Origin: Hirsutella rhossiliensis
Lineage: Eukaryota > Ascomycota > Sordariomycetes > Hypocreales > Ophiocordycipitaceae
Reading direction: 5' to 3'
Length of the DNA: 64,000 bases
NCBI RefSeq assembly: GCF_020360975.1
Contig: NW_025408670.1
Span: 2,728,001-2,792,000, forward strand
Part shown: piece by piece, positions 38,949 through 48,342 of the stretch
How positions within the stretch are numbered: position 1 is the first letter of the stretch
Layout: each line of letters starts with the position of its first letter
Notes under the pieces: model-generated
Told to the model about the DNA's origin: nothing
Seen by the model: only the letters and a program-made list of their open reading frames with translations
Database searches by the model: none
Position numbers and translations under genes: made by a program

Positions 38949-39285
38949 CTAGCTAGGGTGCTCAGTAGGCAAGGGCGACAATGGGAGCCGAGCTTCTGTT
39001 GACATGCTGCTACTGTTGATTAGAGAGCTAAAATTCGGGTATTTACCGTCCCACTCTAACCCGACCCCTTTTATAAATTCATAAGCATACTCCTTCAAGG
39101 GTTTTGTTTTATTGACCCAGGATGGCAGCTTTGACCTCTTGGAGTTTGTTAAATCAAAAACAAGCTGTGGCTGCCCGCCGCTAGCCTGGAACTTCAGAAA
39201 GGCTGGATTCCACTGCGGATTCTCGTGCCAGTACTGGGATAGCTCGTCAAAGGTTTGCTGATCTGTCTTACCGCGACTTTCATAG
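38949..39285 (-). pseudogene. 3' part of the enterotoxin-type ADP-ribosyltransferase gene, separated by element D
   Basis: An uninterrupted minus-strand frame runs from the edge of the Gypsy 3' LTR to a TAG at 38,949, about 112 codons. It contains DELSQYWHENPQWNPAFLKF and a PSWVNKTKPLKEYAYEF segment. Its phase at the CATAG duplication is the same as that of the 5' part at 45,011, so the two halves were one reading frame before the insertion. It has normal dinucleotide use, unlike the RIPed DNA that begins about 90 bp downstream. No catalytic motif lies in this half; it would be the region after the ADP-ribosyltransferase core. It now lacks a promoter and start of its own. Confidence 0.75.
39281..39285. 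repeat. Target-site duplication of element D (left)
   Basis: CATAG here is repeated exactly at 45,011-45,015, on the other side of the element. A 5-bp duplication is usual for Ty3/Gypsy integrases. Confidence 0.93.
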
Positions 39286-39474
39286 TGTAACGGTCTCAAC
39301 TGAGTGTGTTGACAACTAGCTGAGCGACTGCGACGAGTATCCTAAAGCTAAGGAGAAAAGAAGAAGAAAAGAAAAGAAAGGAAAGCTCTCGAAGATGGCA
39401 CGAGCTTATAAGCGGAGCTCCGGTGGGTCTTGTCGAGAGCGGAGCCGAGACCCTCACGGGCTCAGCCCGTTACA
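39286..39474 (-). repeat. 3' LTR of element D
   Basis: This 189-bp LTR is identical by eye to 44,822-45,010. Its first bases (TGTAACGG in element sense) supply the pol stop codon TAA at 39,470-39,472. Confidence 0.93.
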
Positions 39475-42400
39475 ATAACCCCCTCCTTCCCCTCCCCCGT
39501 TTCGATCGTTTCGATTGGGGTGGTTTCGATCCAACTTTCCCATGAACTTCTTCATACCTAGCCAGTGCTATTGTGTCTGCGACGTACTTGACTGGCTCCC
39601 ACGTCGGACCTATCCATCCGACCCATTTCACCAACACTTTCCACTCTCTCCCGACTTTCTTCCTGTCCAGAATCTCTTCCACTTCCCACAGCTCGCCATC
39701 GTCCGTCAAAATGGCCGGTGGGCGGTAGTCATCCGACGTCTGTGACGGTAGCGGATCGTCCGCTGCTAAGCGTAAGAGCGACACGTGGAACACGTTGTGT
39801 ATTCCAGGCGTGTCCAGCCTGCACGCGTGTGACCCAATGGTCTCCAGGACGGTGTACTTGGCCGACAGCCAATCGAGCTTCTTGGATGGCCGATTGGATC
39901 GGATGTTGCGAAGTCGCAGCCATACCTTGTCTCCAGGCTTGAACTGGTCTGACGGCTGTCTTCGCGAATTGGCGTTCTTCTCTTGCTGCTCTTGCGCTGA
40001 CGCAATTGCCGCCTGGGCCCATTCCGTTGCCTCTCGAAATCGTTGCACAATGCTTTCAGCCCTGGTCACTGGGGACCTTCCGTCCGTCCGTAACTTCTCC
40101 TTGACTTGTATCGGGTCAACATGATACCCATGCGTGATAAAGAACGGGCTCAGGCCTGTCGACGTCGAGTTGTGATTGTTGATGGCCATCATGGCCGCTG
40201 GCAACAGCTCTTCCCAGTTATCCTGAGCATAAGCAGCAAAGATCCTCAGATATCTCTCGACTTCCTGATTCGCCCTTTCTGTTGCACCGTCAGTCTCGGG
40301 ATGCCACGCCGTAGACAATCTTTGCTTCACGCGTAGCAGCTCGCAGAGCCTCTGCCATAGTCTACTGGTGAATTGCGTGCCACGGTCAGTGACGATCGCG
40401 CGCGGCACGCCATGGTGTTGCACCACGTTCCGTAGCAATGCTCTGGCCGTCGTCTCGGCCGTGATGTCCTTCAATGACTCAAGAACGACACTTTTGGACA
40501 GTCTGTCCGTCACGACCATAAGGTTGGTCGAACCGTTCGACTTGGTTGGTGGCAGGTCTGTCACAAAGTCAATTGACAGCTCCGACCAGATCCTGTCTGG
40601 AATAGGTAGCGGCTTCAATAAACCGCGACGCTTCTCTCGCCAAATGTTGCTTCGGCCACACACATCACAATTTCTCACAAATTGACGCACGTCTGAATCG
40701 AGGCCTGGCCAATAAAACTTGCGGCTCAACAAGGACTTCAGCATGTCCCGTCCGGGGTGTCCTGCAAGCGTTGAGTCATGCGTCTCCTGCATAAGCCGCG
40801 TGCGCAGGGGTTCGTGGTTCGGCACCCAAATTCGCTCTCGCCAGCAGAGCCGCTGTCCATCGTCAATCGAGCATTCCGAGAGCATCACGGGCAGTCCCCA
40901 ATGCGACGGCAGACGCCTCTCGCCTTGCTGTACGGCCTTTCGGATGAGCCAATAACGATTGTGCTTCTTGACACCTTCGTCCCATAACTTCTGCAGTTCC
41001 GGGTCCGAGAAAGGGTTTTCGATTGAGTCGTCTTGGTCAGTTGTTGCGTCATCGGGTTGATCCGTGTCGCCCTTGGTGACATAACCGCTCTTGACTTTTG
41101 TCACCAGGCCACCCTTGTTACGTTGCAGCAGCTGAACACGTCGTCCTTGCAACCGATCATCTTCGGCGCTGTGCGGCATGTCCTGTTCTCGTCGAGACAG
41201 CGTGTCCGGTACGACGGCTTCTTTGCCCGGTCGATGCTTGATGGTGAAGCTGTACCGCGATAGCGTCTCAGCCCATCGCGCCTGACGTTCACTCAGTTGC
41301 TGCTTCTTGGTGAAGTAACGGAGGTTGAGATGATCCGTCAAAACGGTAAAGGACTTCACACTCCTCAATTCGGCGTCCCAATGCTCAAGGCAGCGAATGA
41401 TCGCCAGCAGCTCTTTATCGTGGATTGGGTAGTTGCACTCCGCCGGTGCGTTTTTCTTTGAGAAGAAGGCCACAGGCCGCATGATGCCGTCATCGCCCTT
41501 TTGCGAGAGCGCCCCTCCTGTGACATAACCGGATGAATCCGTCTCCACAATCGTCTCTCTATCCGGATCCCATTGCGCAAGGACCGGCGCACTGGTCAGA
41601 AGAGCCTTCAACTCCTCGAAGGCCTTGTCGCACTCCTTCGACCACGCAAACACCGCATCCTTCTTTGTTAACGCCGTTAGAGGCGCGGCGATGTTGGAGA
41701 ATCTGGGAATGAATTGCCGGTAATAGTTGGCAAACCCCAGAAAGCTTCTGACGCCTTTGACAGAACGGGGTCGCTGCCACTGCTGAATTGCCTGCACCTT
41801 CTCCGGGTCCACGCGGATACCTTTCCCGGCTTCGACGATGAAGCCCAGGTATGACACTCTTTGCCTCAAAGTCACACTTGTCGATATCAATCTGCAGGCC
41901 TGCATCTCGCAGTCGAGCAAGGACCTGCCTGACTTTGTTGCGATGATCTGCGAGCGAACCGCTCGAGTAGATCAAGATGTCGTCAATGTAAGCGGAACAG
42001 AACTCGTCGAGGAAATCTCGCAACGTGTGGTTTATGTAACGCTGAAACGTTGCGGGAGCACCCGTCAACCCGAATGGCGTGACAAGCCATTCGTAGAGTC
42101 CGTAACGTGTTCTGAATGCTGTCTTCCACTCGTCTCCCTCCTCGACGCGAATCTTGTGAAATGCTGCGATAACGTCAAGTTTGGTGAGCCACTTGGCCTT
42201 GGACAGCGACCGCAAAGTTTCCTCGATCAACGGCAAGGGATATCGGTCTTTCTTGGTGATCGCATTCAATCCTCGATAGTCCACGCAAAGCGCAGACCAC
42301 CACCGGGCTTCCTCACGAACAAAACTGGTGCTGACGCTGGAGAACTACTTGCTCGAATGAAACCCTTGTCGAGTAGCTCAGTGAGAGTCTTTCGCAGAAC

Positions 42401-43345
42401 AATGAGCTCTTCTCGTGACATGCCGTACAATGGTCCCCACGGCGGTTCTTTCTCCTTGTCATCAGGACCTCTCTCTAACTGAATCTTGTGATCACACCCC
42501 GGACGACGCGGTGGGAGTTGGTCCGCTTGGTCGCGGTCGAAGACGGATAGGTACTCGTGGTAGTGACGGGGCAGCTTCTCTCTCGGGTCTGACTTCTTCC
42601 TCGGAGTCAATGCCTTCTCAATGTCTTTCAGGCTTGCGGCGAAGATCCGCACTCCATCGTCTCGATGCTTGAACTTTCTTGCTCGGCGAACCATTCCGGC
42701 GAACACGAACGCCGCCTGTCCTCGTATGTTGCACCGTTCCTCCTCCTTCGGGTCTCGGCCTTTCACCCAATGGTCGTGCGTCCCGATATGCAAGAGGTTC
42801 TGCGATAATCGCAAGGTGACATCCTCCTGGTTCAACCACTTCTTGCCCAGAATCACAGGATCGGTCTGGTCTCGCACAACGTAGAAAAAAGCTCTTTTCT
42901 TCTGGTACCCGTCGATATCGAAGTCGAAGTAGGTCACGGCACAGATGGCCTCGGGTGAGAATGTGTTGACCTGCTCCAACGCTCGAGGTTTAATCGGAAT
43001 ACGCGGCAGGTGAAGCTTGCGGGCAAGGCGCTCACTGATGGTCCCATAACACAGGCAACCACAGTCAACGAAGGCCGTGGTGAAATACTCTCGATTGATA
43101 CCGAAATTTACGTAGAGGCCTTCACAGTCCATCTCGTCCTTCTGAGTTGCCCATTCCGCCTCAGCCTTTGCGCGCTCCTGACGGCGATTTTCGTCAGGAG
43201 CTACTCGTTTCGAATGGTCATCGGAGGTATCCCCGCTAGAACTCTCCGCGGGCTCTTGGTGCTTTGCTCTCGAGCTTCTTGTCTTCTCTTCGACACGGAC
43301 CTTGACTCTCTGCTGCCGCCGCTCCTTCCCGGGACACTTGGCGCA
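39470..43345 (-). pseudogene. pol of element D (protease, RT, RNase H, integrase, chromodomain), frameshifted
   Basis: The polyprotein is read on the minus strand in three pieces. The first (to about 42,282) holds an aspartic-protease-like FVDCGC loop (near 43,070) and the start of the reverse transcriptase ([13 protein letters not shown]). The second (42,284 to about 41,880) has [16 protein letters not shown] and [12 protein letters not shown]. The third (about 41,880 to 39,470) has RNase H with ETDSSG, HDKE and LTDH acidic residues, an integrase HHCC finger (HDSTLAGH...CDVC), a D,D,E core (IDFVTD, VTDRGTQF, ATERAN) and a C-terminal chromodomain (VEEILDRKKV...KWVGW...TWEP). The pieces are joined only through 1-nt frame changes near 42,280 and 41,880. 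The stop codon comes from the LTR. The chromodomain suggests chromovirus-type targeting to histone marks. Confidence 0.9.
39479..39498 (-). promoter_or_regulatory. Polypurine tract of element D
   Basis: A 20-base pure-purine run in element sense lies 4 bases from the 3' LTR. It is the expected primer for plus-strand DNA synthesis. It lies inside the coding sequence and encodes the Gly/Arg-rich end of pol. Confidence 0.8.
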
Positions 43346-44377
43346 AGATGGCCAAGCTTCCCGCACTCGTAACATTTGCGCTCCTCAACGGAACAAATTG
43401 CTTTTCCTCCGGGGCCCTCCTGCCGTTTATCAACCGATTTGCTTTCACGGGTTCCCAATCCATCTGATCATCGGACGGGGACGACGTGGTTGGCGATCCG
43501 GGTGACGGGGCTTTGTCGGGACTCGAGCGGTTCGGATAAACGACCATACTCCTTTCTTGACCTCTGCTCGCGGCCTTGTTGTCGTTGGTGGAAATTGAGG
43601 CTATCTAGGCGCGAGCCAATCGTCAAGAGTAGCTCGGCGTAGCTGTTGAAATCCTTCGGAGACTGACGGCACTGACGAGACTCGACTTGAGCCTATTATT
43701 AATTGCTCCTTCCAAGTAATTGATTTGCACCACGTCGGCCCACTCGCCACCGCCACTATCGGCAAGCTCTTTCTCGAACTTTGGGAAGAAACTGGCGAAA
43801 CTCTCATCAGGCTTCTGCTTCAACGATCGAAGTCGATCCAGTGCTCGTGCCTTTGCGTTCGGGTCCCCGTACCGACGGTTCAAGTAGTCGAGAAACAGAT
43901 CTGGGGAGCGAGCACCATCGATACCGCCCTGTTCGTAATAAGCAGCGGCCATGTTCTGGGCTGTTCCCGCCAACCGGGAGTACACATAGGCGAAGAGTGC
44001 TTCTTTATTGTCGAATGCCTGTCGGTCCACAGCCAATTTCGCTTTCATCTCTAAGAACCAGGGACGGAAGTTTTCCTGGTTCCATCGAATTTCGGCGGAT
44101 CAGGCAAGGTTGGTTTTACCCTCTTTGATGGGATTCTTTCGGATGTCTCGATCGATTGAGGCGTGTTGTCGGACATCGGTTCGATAGGAGCGACTGGTTC
44201 ATTTGCCGGAGTCGGAGTTGAGACGGCTGTTTGGAGGATTCGGATCTGCGATCGCATCTCTTCGCGTTCGGCCTCTTGGCTTGCACACACACTTTCTAGT
44301 TTGTCCATCACTGCAGCCAGGGCTTGCATCATCGATTGAGGCTCAAAAGAACCTTGCTGGGAATCGATTGCCTCCAT
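43340..44377 (-). pseudogene. gag of element D, frameshifted
   Basis: The structural protein starts at ATG 44,377 with a helical N-terminus (MQALAAVMDKLESVCASQEA) and a Pro/Thr-rich spacer, followed by the PPKFDG motif typical of Gypsy gag. The frame then shifts by one base near 44,082 into the capsid region (FLDYLNRRYGDPNAKARALD). It shifts again near 43,670 and at least once more before an MDWEPVKANR segment (about 43,465) and a CYECGKLGH zinc knuckle near 43,350. The final Cys of the knuckle lies in the next frame. Each shift fits a missing or extra single base. No intact gag could be made from this copy as written. Confidence 0.8.
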
Positions 44378-44821
44378 GACTGAAGATTTTCTCCTCGTCT
44401 CTCAGGACTGAGGGCGACTTGATCACACAGCAAGTCTGATACGGAAGGGATATCTCGACAACGGTCGAACGCTATCAACGCCTCGAAGGCTCCTTCCTAC
44501 ACGGCTGGACGTTCTGCACAGGGCTTCTAGTCCAGCTGCTGCCGTCCACACTGGGAGCCAAGCAGCAATCACGTACTTCTCGCTCAACCGCACGCCGTAC
44601 GGAGAGCAGATTGACGCTCCGTCCTTTGCTCGGGAGATGAGAGCTACGCGACGCGAGCCAAGCTGGCTTTGGCGCCGTACACACACGCACTTTCGTCGCG
44701 GGCGTTCCACACAGGATTGCCCAAGCTACTGCCACTCCGCGTACCCACAAAGGGAACTGAACAGCGCTGCCAATTGATTGTGATCAAAGGCTTTAACGAT
44801 GAAAGCGGAGCTTTAGGATAA
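44378..44821 (-). promoter_or_regulatory. Leader of element D with self-priming site
   Basis: These 444 bp lie between the 5' LTR and gag. Immediately after the LTR the leader reads TTATCCTAAAGCT in element sense (plus-strand complement at 44,809-44,820). Twelve bases of it are exactly complementary to AGCTTTAGGATA inside the LTR (plus positions 44,874-44,885). This matches the arrangement of Tf1/sushi elements, whose RNA 5' end folds back to prime reverse transcription, rather than a tRNA primer site. Confidence 0.6.
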
Positions 44822-45010
44822 TGTAACGGTCTCAACTGAGTGTGTTGACAACTAGCTGAGCGACTGCGACGAGTATCCTAAAGCTAAGGAGAAAAGAAGA
44901 AGAAAAGAAAAGAAAGGAAAGCTCTCGAAGATGGCACGAGCTTATAAGCGGAGCTCCGGTGGGTCTTGTCGAGAGCGGAGCCGAGACCCTCACGGGCTCA
45001 GCCCGTTACA
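44822..45010 (-). repeat. 5' LTR of element D
   Basis: This 189-bp LTR has, in element sense, a TTATAAG box followed about 60 bases later by AGCTTTAGGATA. That order is compatible with a promoter whose transcript starts near the sequence used for self-priming. Its first bases end the upstream toxin-family frame by supplying TAA. Confidence 0.93.
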
Positions 45011-45015
45011 CATAG
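45011..45015. repeat. Target-site duplication of element D (right)
   Basis: CATAG, identical to 39,281-39,285. Confidence 0.93.
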
Positions 45016-45660
45016 TCCTTTGGGATTTCATACCAGCCGCGTATCTGCGGCATGGGTACACCGCCCGGAACAGTATATTCATGCTCGCCTTTGTTAACGT
45101 CAATAAGGCCGGAAAAGGATGCCTGAAGATCGATAATATTTGGCGTTACGTGCAGAACATAAATATAATTTCCGCTTAGATTCCTTATCGAGGACTCAAA
45201 ATATGCGGAGCCACTATATTCAGCTGCAACTTTAAATGAAGACGTGGTTGAGATATATGCAGTATCAAAATGGCCATTATATTGATTGCCTGACCAAAGA
45301 GAGTGAAGCTGGAGGCTGTATGCTGTGTCGCTGTGGGGCGGGTCGTCAGGCTTGAGTCCTCCGGTTTCTCGGACATTATCCGGATGTCTTGGTTCGCCAA
45401 CAAACAGCCACGAGTATTCCGTGTGAGGCTTGTCTAGTCCCGGTAGCTTCATTTTCGGCGAAAAATCAGTGTTTTCCCGCGCCTTCACAGAGGAATCTAC
45501 GCAGGCCCTATTAGAATGCCTGTCGTATTGCCATGCTGCGCTGTTACAGGCTGAATGGTCTGGGTAACCAACCTTGAAGAAGTCCATCGTTAGAGAGCTC
45601 GGAGACTGAACCCGACAAAGCCAGGCCAGTCAACAAAGCAAGAACATAGATTTGCTTCAT
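45011..45660 (-). pseudogene. 5' part of a heat-labile-enterotoxin-type ADP-ribosyltransferase gene, cut by element D
   Basis: This secreted protein resembles the heat-labile enterotoxin A-chain family (NAD-dependent ADP-ribosyltransferases). Exon 1 (45,660-45,573) encodes a signal peptide, MKQIYVLALLTGLALSG. A 76-nt intron (45,572-45,497; weak GT donor, CTAAT-like branch, TAG acceptor) restores phase with exon 2. A start at an in-frame ATG 45,587 would lack the signal. Exon 2 has motif I as LFVGEPRHPDNV, an ISTTSS motif (STS type), and EHEYTVPGG containing the ExE pair; IRGW follows. Where the family has Arg in motif I, this copy appears to have Val, so activity is doubtful even without the break. 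The frame ends two codons into the LTR; the remainder lies at 38,949-39,285. Such genes are numerous in insect-pathogenic fungi. Confidence 0.82.
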
Positions 45661-45819
45661 ACTTCTTCTGAGATCGTAAAGAGTCGGTAAGGTAGGGTAG
45701 GTAAGGAGTAAAAGATAGTTATAAAAGATTTATTGTAGAGTTTTGAATTTAAGATGAGTAAAAAGAGTGAATTTGAGAGTGCGATGCTATCCTAAGAGAA
45801 AGTGGGAGAACGTTCTGAA

Positions 45820-45825
45820 TTTATA
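45820..45825 (-). promoter_or_regulatory. TATA box upstream of the ADP-ribosyltransferase gene
   Basis: TATAAA on the minus strand lies about 160 nt upstream of ATG 45,660. It is a plausible core promoter that remains attached to the 5' half. Confidence 0.4.
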
Positions 45826-45835
45826 GTCGGACTGC

Positions 45836-46738
45836 TGTACCATTTATTTAGAAATATTATATTCATAACGCCTAAGACAGTAACTACCTATAGAAGGACT
45901 AGCTAAAGAGATCAATATAATAGTTAACAGAGACCTACTAGTAGCATCCCTACTAACCTATTAACCTGCCTTATGCCCGTACAATAGCAATTATACTATA
46001 GCCCTTTTAGTATTTTAATTCATGCAAATAATAGTACTGTTAAGGAGAGAGAGTGGGCATAAGAGGCCACAGTCATGCTCAGTAGACCTAATAGTCATGC
46101 ATAAGGAAGCCTGCCTAAATAACATGACTCCCCTAGCCTAAGGATATTATGCAGGCCTGACTCAGGTATAGGAACATCCTAATGCCCTCTTTTAGCTAGC
46201 TATATATGGTCACTGTACCTATATAAGCCCCTCCCTTGTCCTAATAGATAGACCAAGACATGCATCACTAAATTCACCTTTCTATGCCCCTATTTCTTCT
46301 ACTATACTCTTAAGCCCCTACTTAAGAAGTACTATTTATATAAATAATAGTACTATTTATATAAATAATAGTACTAGGAACTATAGATTCTATATTAGCA
46401 CTATAATTATTAGTAGACGGACAGTCTAAAATACAGTGTTATTATTATAACGAAGTACTAGTAATCTAACCACTATAAAAGCTACTAAAATCCACTATAA
46501 ACTAGTAGCTTATAGAGGATTCAGAGCACTAAGTACACTATAGTTATAGCGGCTCCCCTACTAGACCGTACTAAAGCTATAGAGGCCATAGGCCCTAAGC
46601 TATAGCCCCTAAGGGTACCAAAAATACAGTGGATATTCTACTAAAACAGCCACTAAGGCATAGAGCTACAGCAGGCACCCCGCTGCAAATATACTAGGCT
46701 ACAAGCCTATAGTCCCAACGCTACGGTACCGTTACAGT
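45836..46738. repeat. AT-rich repeat-like segment between toxin promoter and orphan signal peptide
   Basis: About 0.9 kb of AT-rich sequence has several short palindromes and only light RIP-like bias. It starts TGTACC and ends GGTACCGTTACA, so it has TG...CA-like ends and could be a solo LTR or small element. I found no matching 5-bp target duplication. No coding frame is seen. Confidence 0.35.
46331..46372. repeat. Tandem pair of a 21-bp palindrome
   Basis: ACTATTTATATAAATAATAGT occurs twice in direct succession (46,331-46,351 and 46,352-46,372). Each unit is nearly self-complementary and would form a hairpin. Confidence 0.8.
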
Positions 46739-46849
46739 GATAAACTTTATCTTGAAGGAAGTGGTGAGAGTGGGACTCGCTTCCTGTGTGACAACGGCGA
46801 CGTCAGGGACCGCCGCAGCAAGGATTAACAGTATCACGATCCACTTCAT
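46721..46849 (-). pseudogene. Orphan signal-peptide frame (42 codons)
   Basis: A minus-strand ATG at 46,849 opens MKWIVILLILAAAVPDV, a strong secretory signal, followed by a short Thr/Ser-rich tail that stops at TAG 46,721. The frame ends just where the AT-rich repeat-like segment begins (46,738). This looks like the 5' end of a secreted-protein gene truncated by that sequence. A spliced gene with an intron starting here is the alternative. I cannot assign a family. Confidence 0.4.
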
Positions 46850-48060
46850 CTTCGGGTCCTTCAAGACTGCGGAACGGCTGTGAACACGGCCAGATATCTC
46901 AACGAAGTGCGACTGCCAAGGAAGCGGATCGGTTCGTTCATGGCCAATCTCGGGTGGATTGGCATAATAACAACGTGCTGGTCACACCATGCGCTATCTT
47001 CATCAGAACGTGTTTCTATGTTATACCCAGGTACAGTACGCTGGTCTGTGAGCGTAGAATTGTTTGCAACCCCGCGTTAGAGTGATGGTAAAGTCAAAAA
47101 GCTAGCGGACGGGTTGGCATAGCTATATTACCAATTGTCGCAGAGACGAGGTACGAGGAAACGGGCTGGGCGAGGAAACACGGGGTGTCGCTCCTAGACC
47201 CTTCGCTGATCATGGGCGCCCGTGACCGTACCTGCCGCCGATTCTGGCTTCACAGCAGTGCAATAGCTCATTAGTGGAGAGATTCTGCCCGATAATTGCT
47301 CAACTATCACATGCTGTCCATAAGTACATACCACTTGCTGTGTATGAAGCTGAGAGCCTTTGCCAAGCCTATAAGGGTGTGGGCGCCTGGCCACCCACCG
47401 ACGGCTGTGTGAGTGGGGGCAATGAGAGATGATAGTGCCGATGTACTGTGAAGTATAACAGGAGACAGGACGAGGAAGGAAAAGAAGGTGGGCTTCGCGG
47501 GGTCTCGGAGTCGTTGGTGAGAAAGTGACCAGGAGCCAGAATCTACCTTGCCGGACCGTGCCCGCTTCGAGGTGCATTTCAAGAGCTACACCTTTACCCG
47601 TTGGCGGGGCCTCTGGCAGCCAACTAATTAGATGGGGAGAGAGTTTTGGTTCCTTGGCGATGTAGGAAGTGCCTTTGTCTAGACTTATTATTATAGGTAG
47701 GGATGAGTCATTTTGTTCCGGGCCTTAATGCCCTCGTCCCATCCAAAGGCGGCAGTTACTATGTAGGACGCCAAGACGGTTCCAGATACGTACCCGTTTG
47801 TGGCCAGATTAGTAGGGAACCCTGTTGCCCCGCATATATCGTGTACATATATATATATAGAGTTATTCAGCCGTAGGCTGACTTTACATTAATTCAGCCG
47901 TAGGCTGACTTTACATTAATCGAATAAGTTTTCCCTAATATGAGGGTTTGGTGCAGCAGGGATCAGTTAAGTTTTCTGACATCTGATTGGTTGTATGGTT
48001 TCTAAAACGTAACTCAACTGGATGATGGCCTTCTAAAAGTGGGTCCAATTTTGCACTTGC
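46850..48060. other. Intergenic sequence, no supported gene
   Basis: DNA of mixed composition. Overlapping minus-strand frames at 47,194-47,577 lack recognisable motifs and I treat them as chance. The only clear structure is the tandem hairpin at 47,866-47,919. Confidence 0.5.
47866..47919. repeat. Perfect 27-bp tandem duplication containing a hairpin
   Basis: TTCAGCCGTAGGCTGACTTT-beginning units at 47,866-47,892 and 47,893-47,919 are identical. Each contains CAGCC-GTA-GGCTG, a perfect 5-bp stem. A TA dinucleotide run lies just upstream at 47,848-47,859. Confidence 0.9.
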
Positions 48061-48144
48061 CCTGAATGTCACAGAGCTACTCTGAGCATCGCGGGTCGCC
48101 AACAAACCCATCGTACGCAGCTGCTTTCAACCGCAGTGAACCCT

Positions 48145-48342
48145 ATGCCTCATCGAGGGTCTCAAGGTGGCGTGGTTTCCATCGTATGCATTCGCTGTGG
48201 CGAGGAGAAACCAGCGCAAGACTTCCTCGGCAGAAGAAAGTCGGCTGGGCACACCAAGAGCTGCTTGGGCTGCCGCAATAAGCGCGCCTATCATGTTGGC
48301 TTTATCTCGCGCTCCACAAGATGTTCAATGCTGATCAATTGA
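48145..48342 (+). CDS. Possible zinc-ribbon protein or fragment (65 aa)
   Basis: This short frame from ATG 48,145 contains CIRCGEEKPAQDFLGRRKSA followed by CLGCRNKRA, a C-x2-C...C-x2-C arrangement with about 21 residues between the pairs and a basic end. It could bind one zinc ion. Similar short four-Cys modules occur in fungal proteins of unknown role, some near transposons. The frame ends soon after, without a second domain, so it may be an exon or a fragment. No promoter or intron could be established. It is offered because the cysteine spacing is unlikely by chance. Confidence 0.35.
   Translation: MPHRGSQGGVVSIVCIRCGEEKPAQDFLGRRKSAGHTKSCLGCRNKRAYHVGFISRSTRCSMLIN

Larger units (their letters stand above)
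39286..45010 (-). mobile_element. Chromodomain Gypsy element D, young, un-RIPed
   Basis: This 5,725-bp LTR retrotransposon on the minus strand has 189-bp LTRs (39,286-39,474 and 44,822-45,010) that I read as identical, with TGTAACGG...CCGTTACA ends and a CATAG target duplication. It carries gag with a zinc knuckle, then protease, reverse transcriptase, RNase H, integrase and chromodomain. A polypurine tract sits at 39,479-39,498. It shows no RIP, so it arrived recently or escaped. At least five single-base shifts break gag and pol. It splits an ADP-ribosyltransferase gene. Confidence 0.95.

Noticed and set aside
45497..45660. A frameshift mutation between the signal peptide and the body of the ADP-ribosyltransferase
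   Set aside because: A 76-nt intron with a usable branch site and acceptor restores phase, so no mutation is needed, although the donor is weak.
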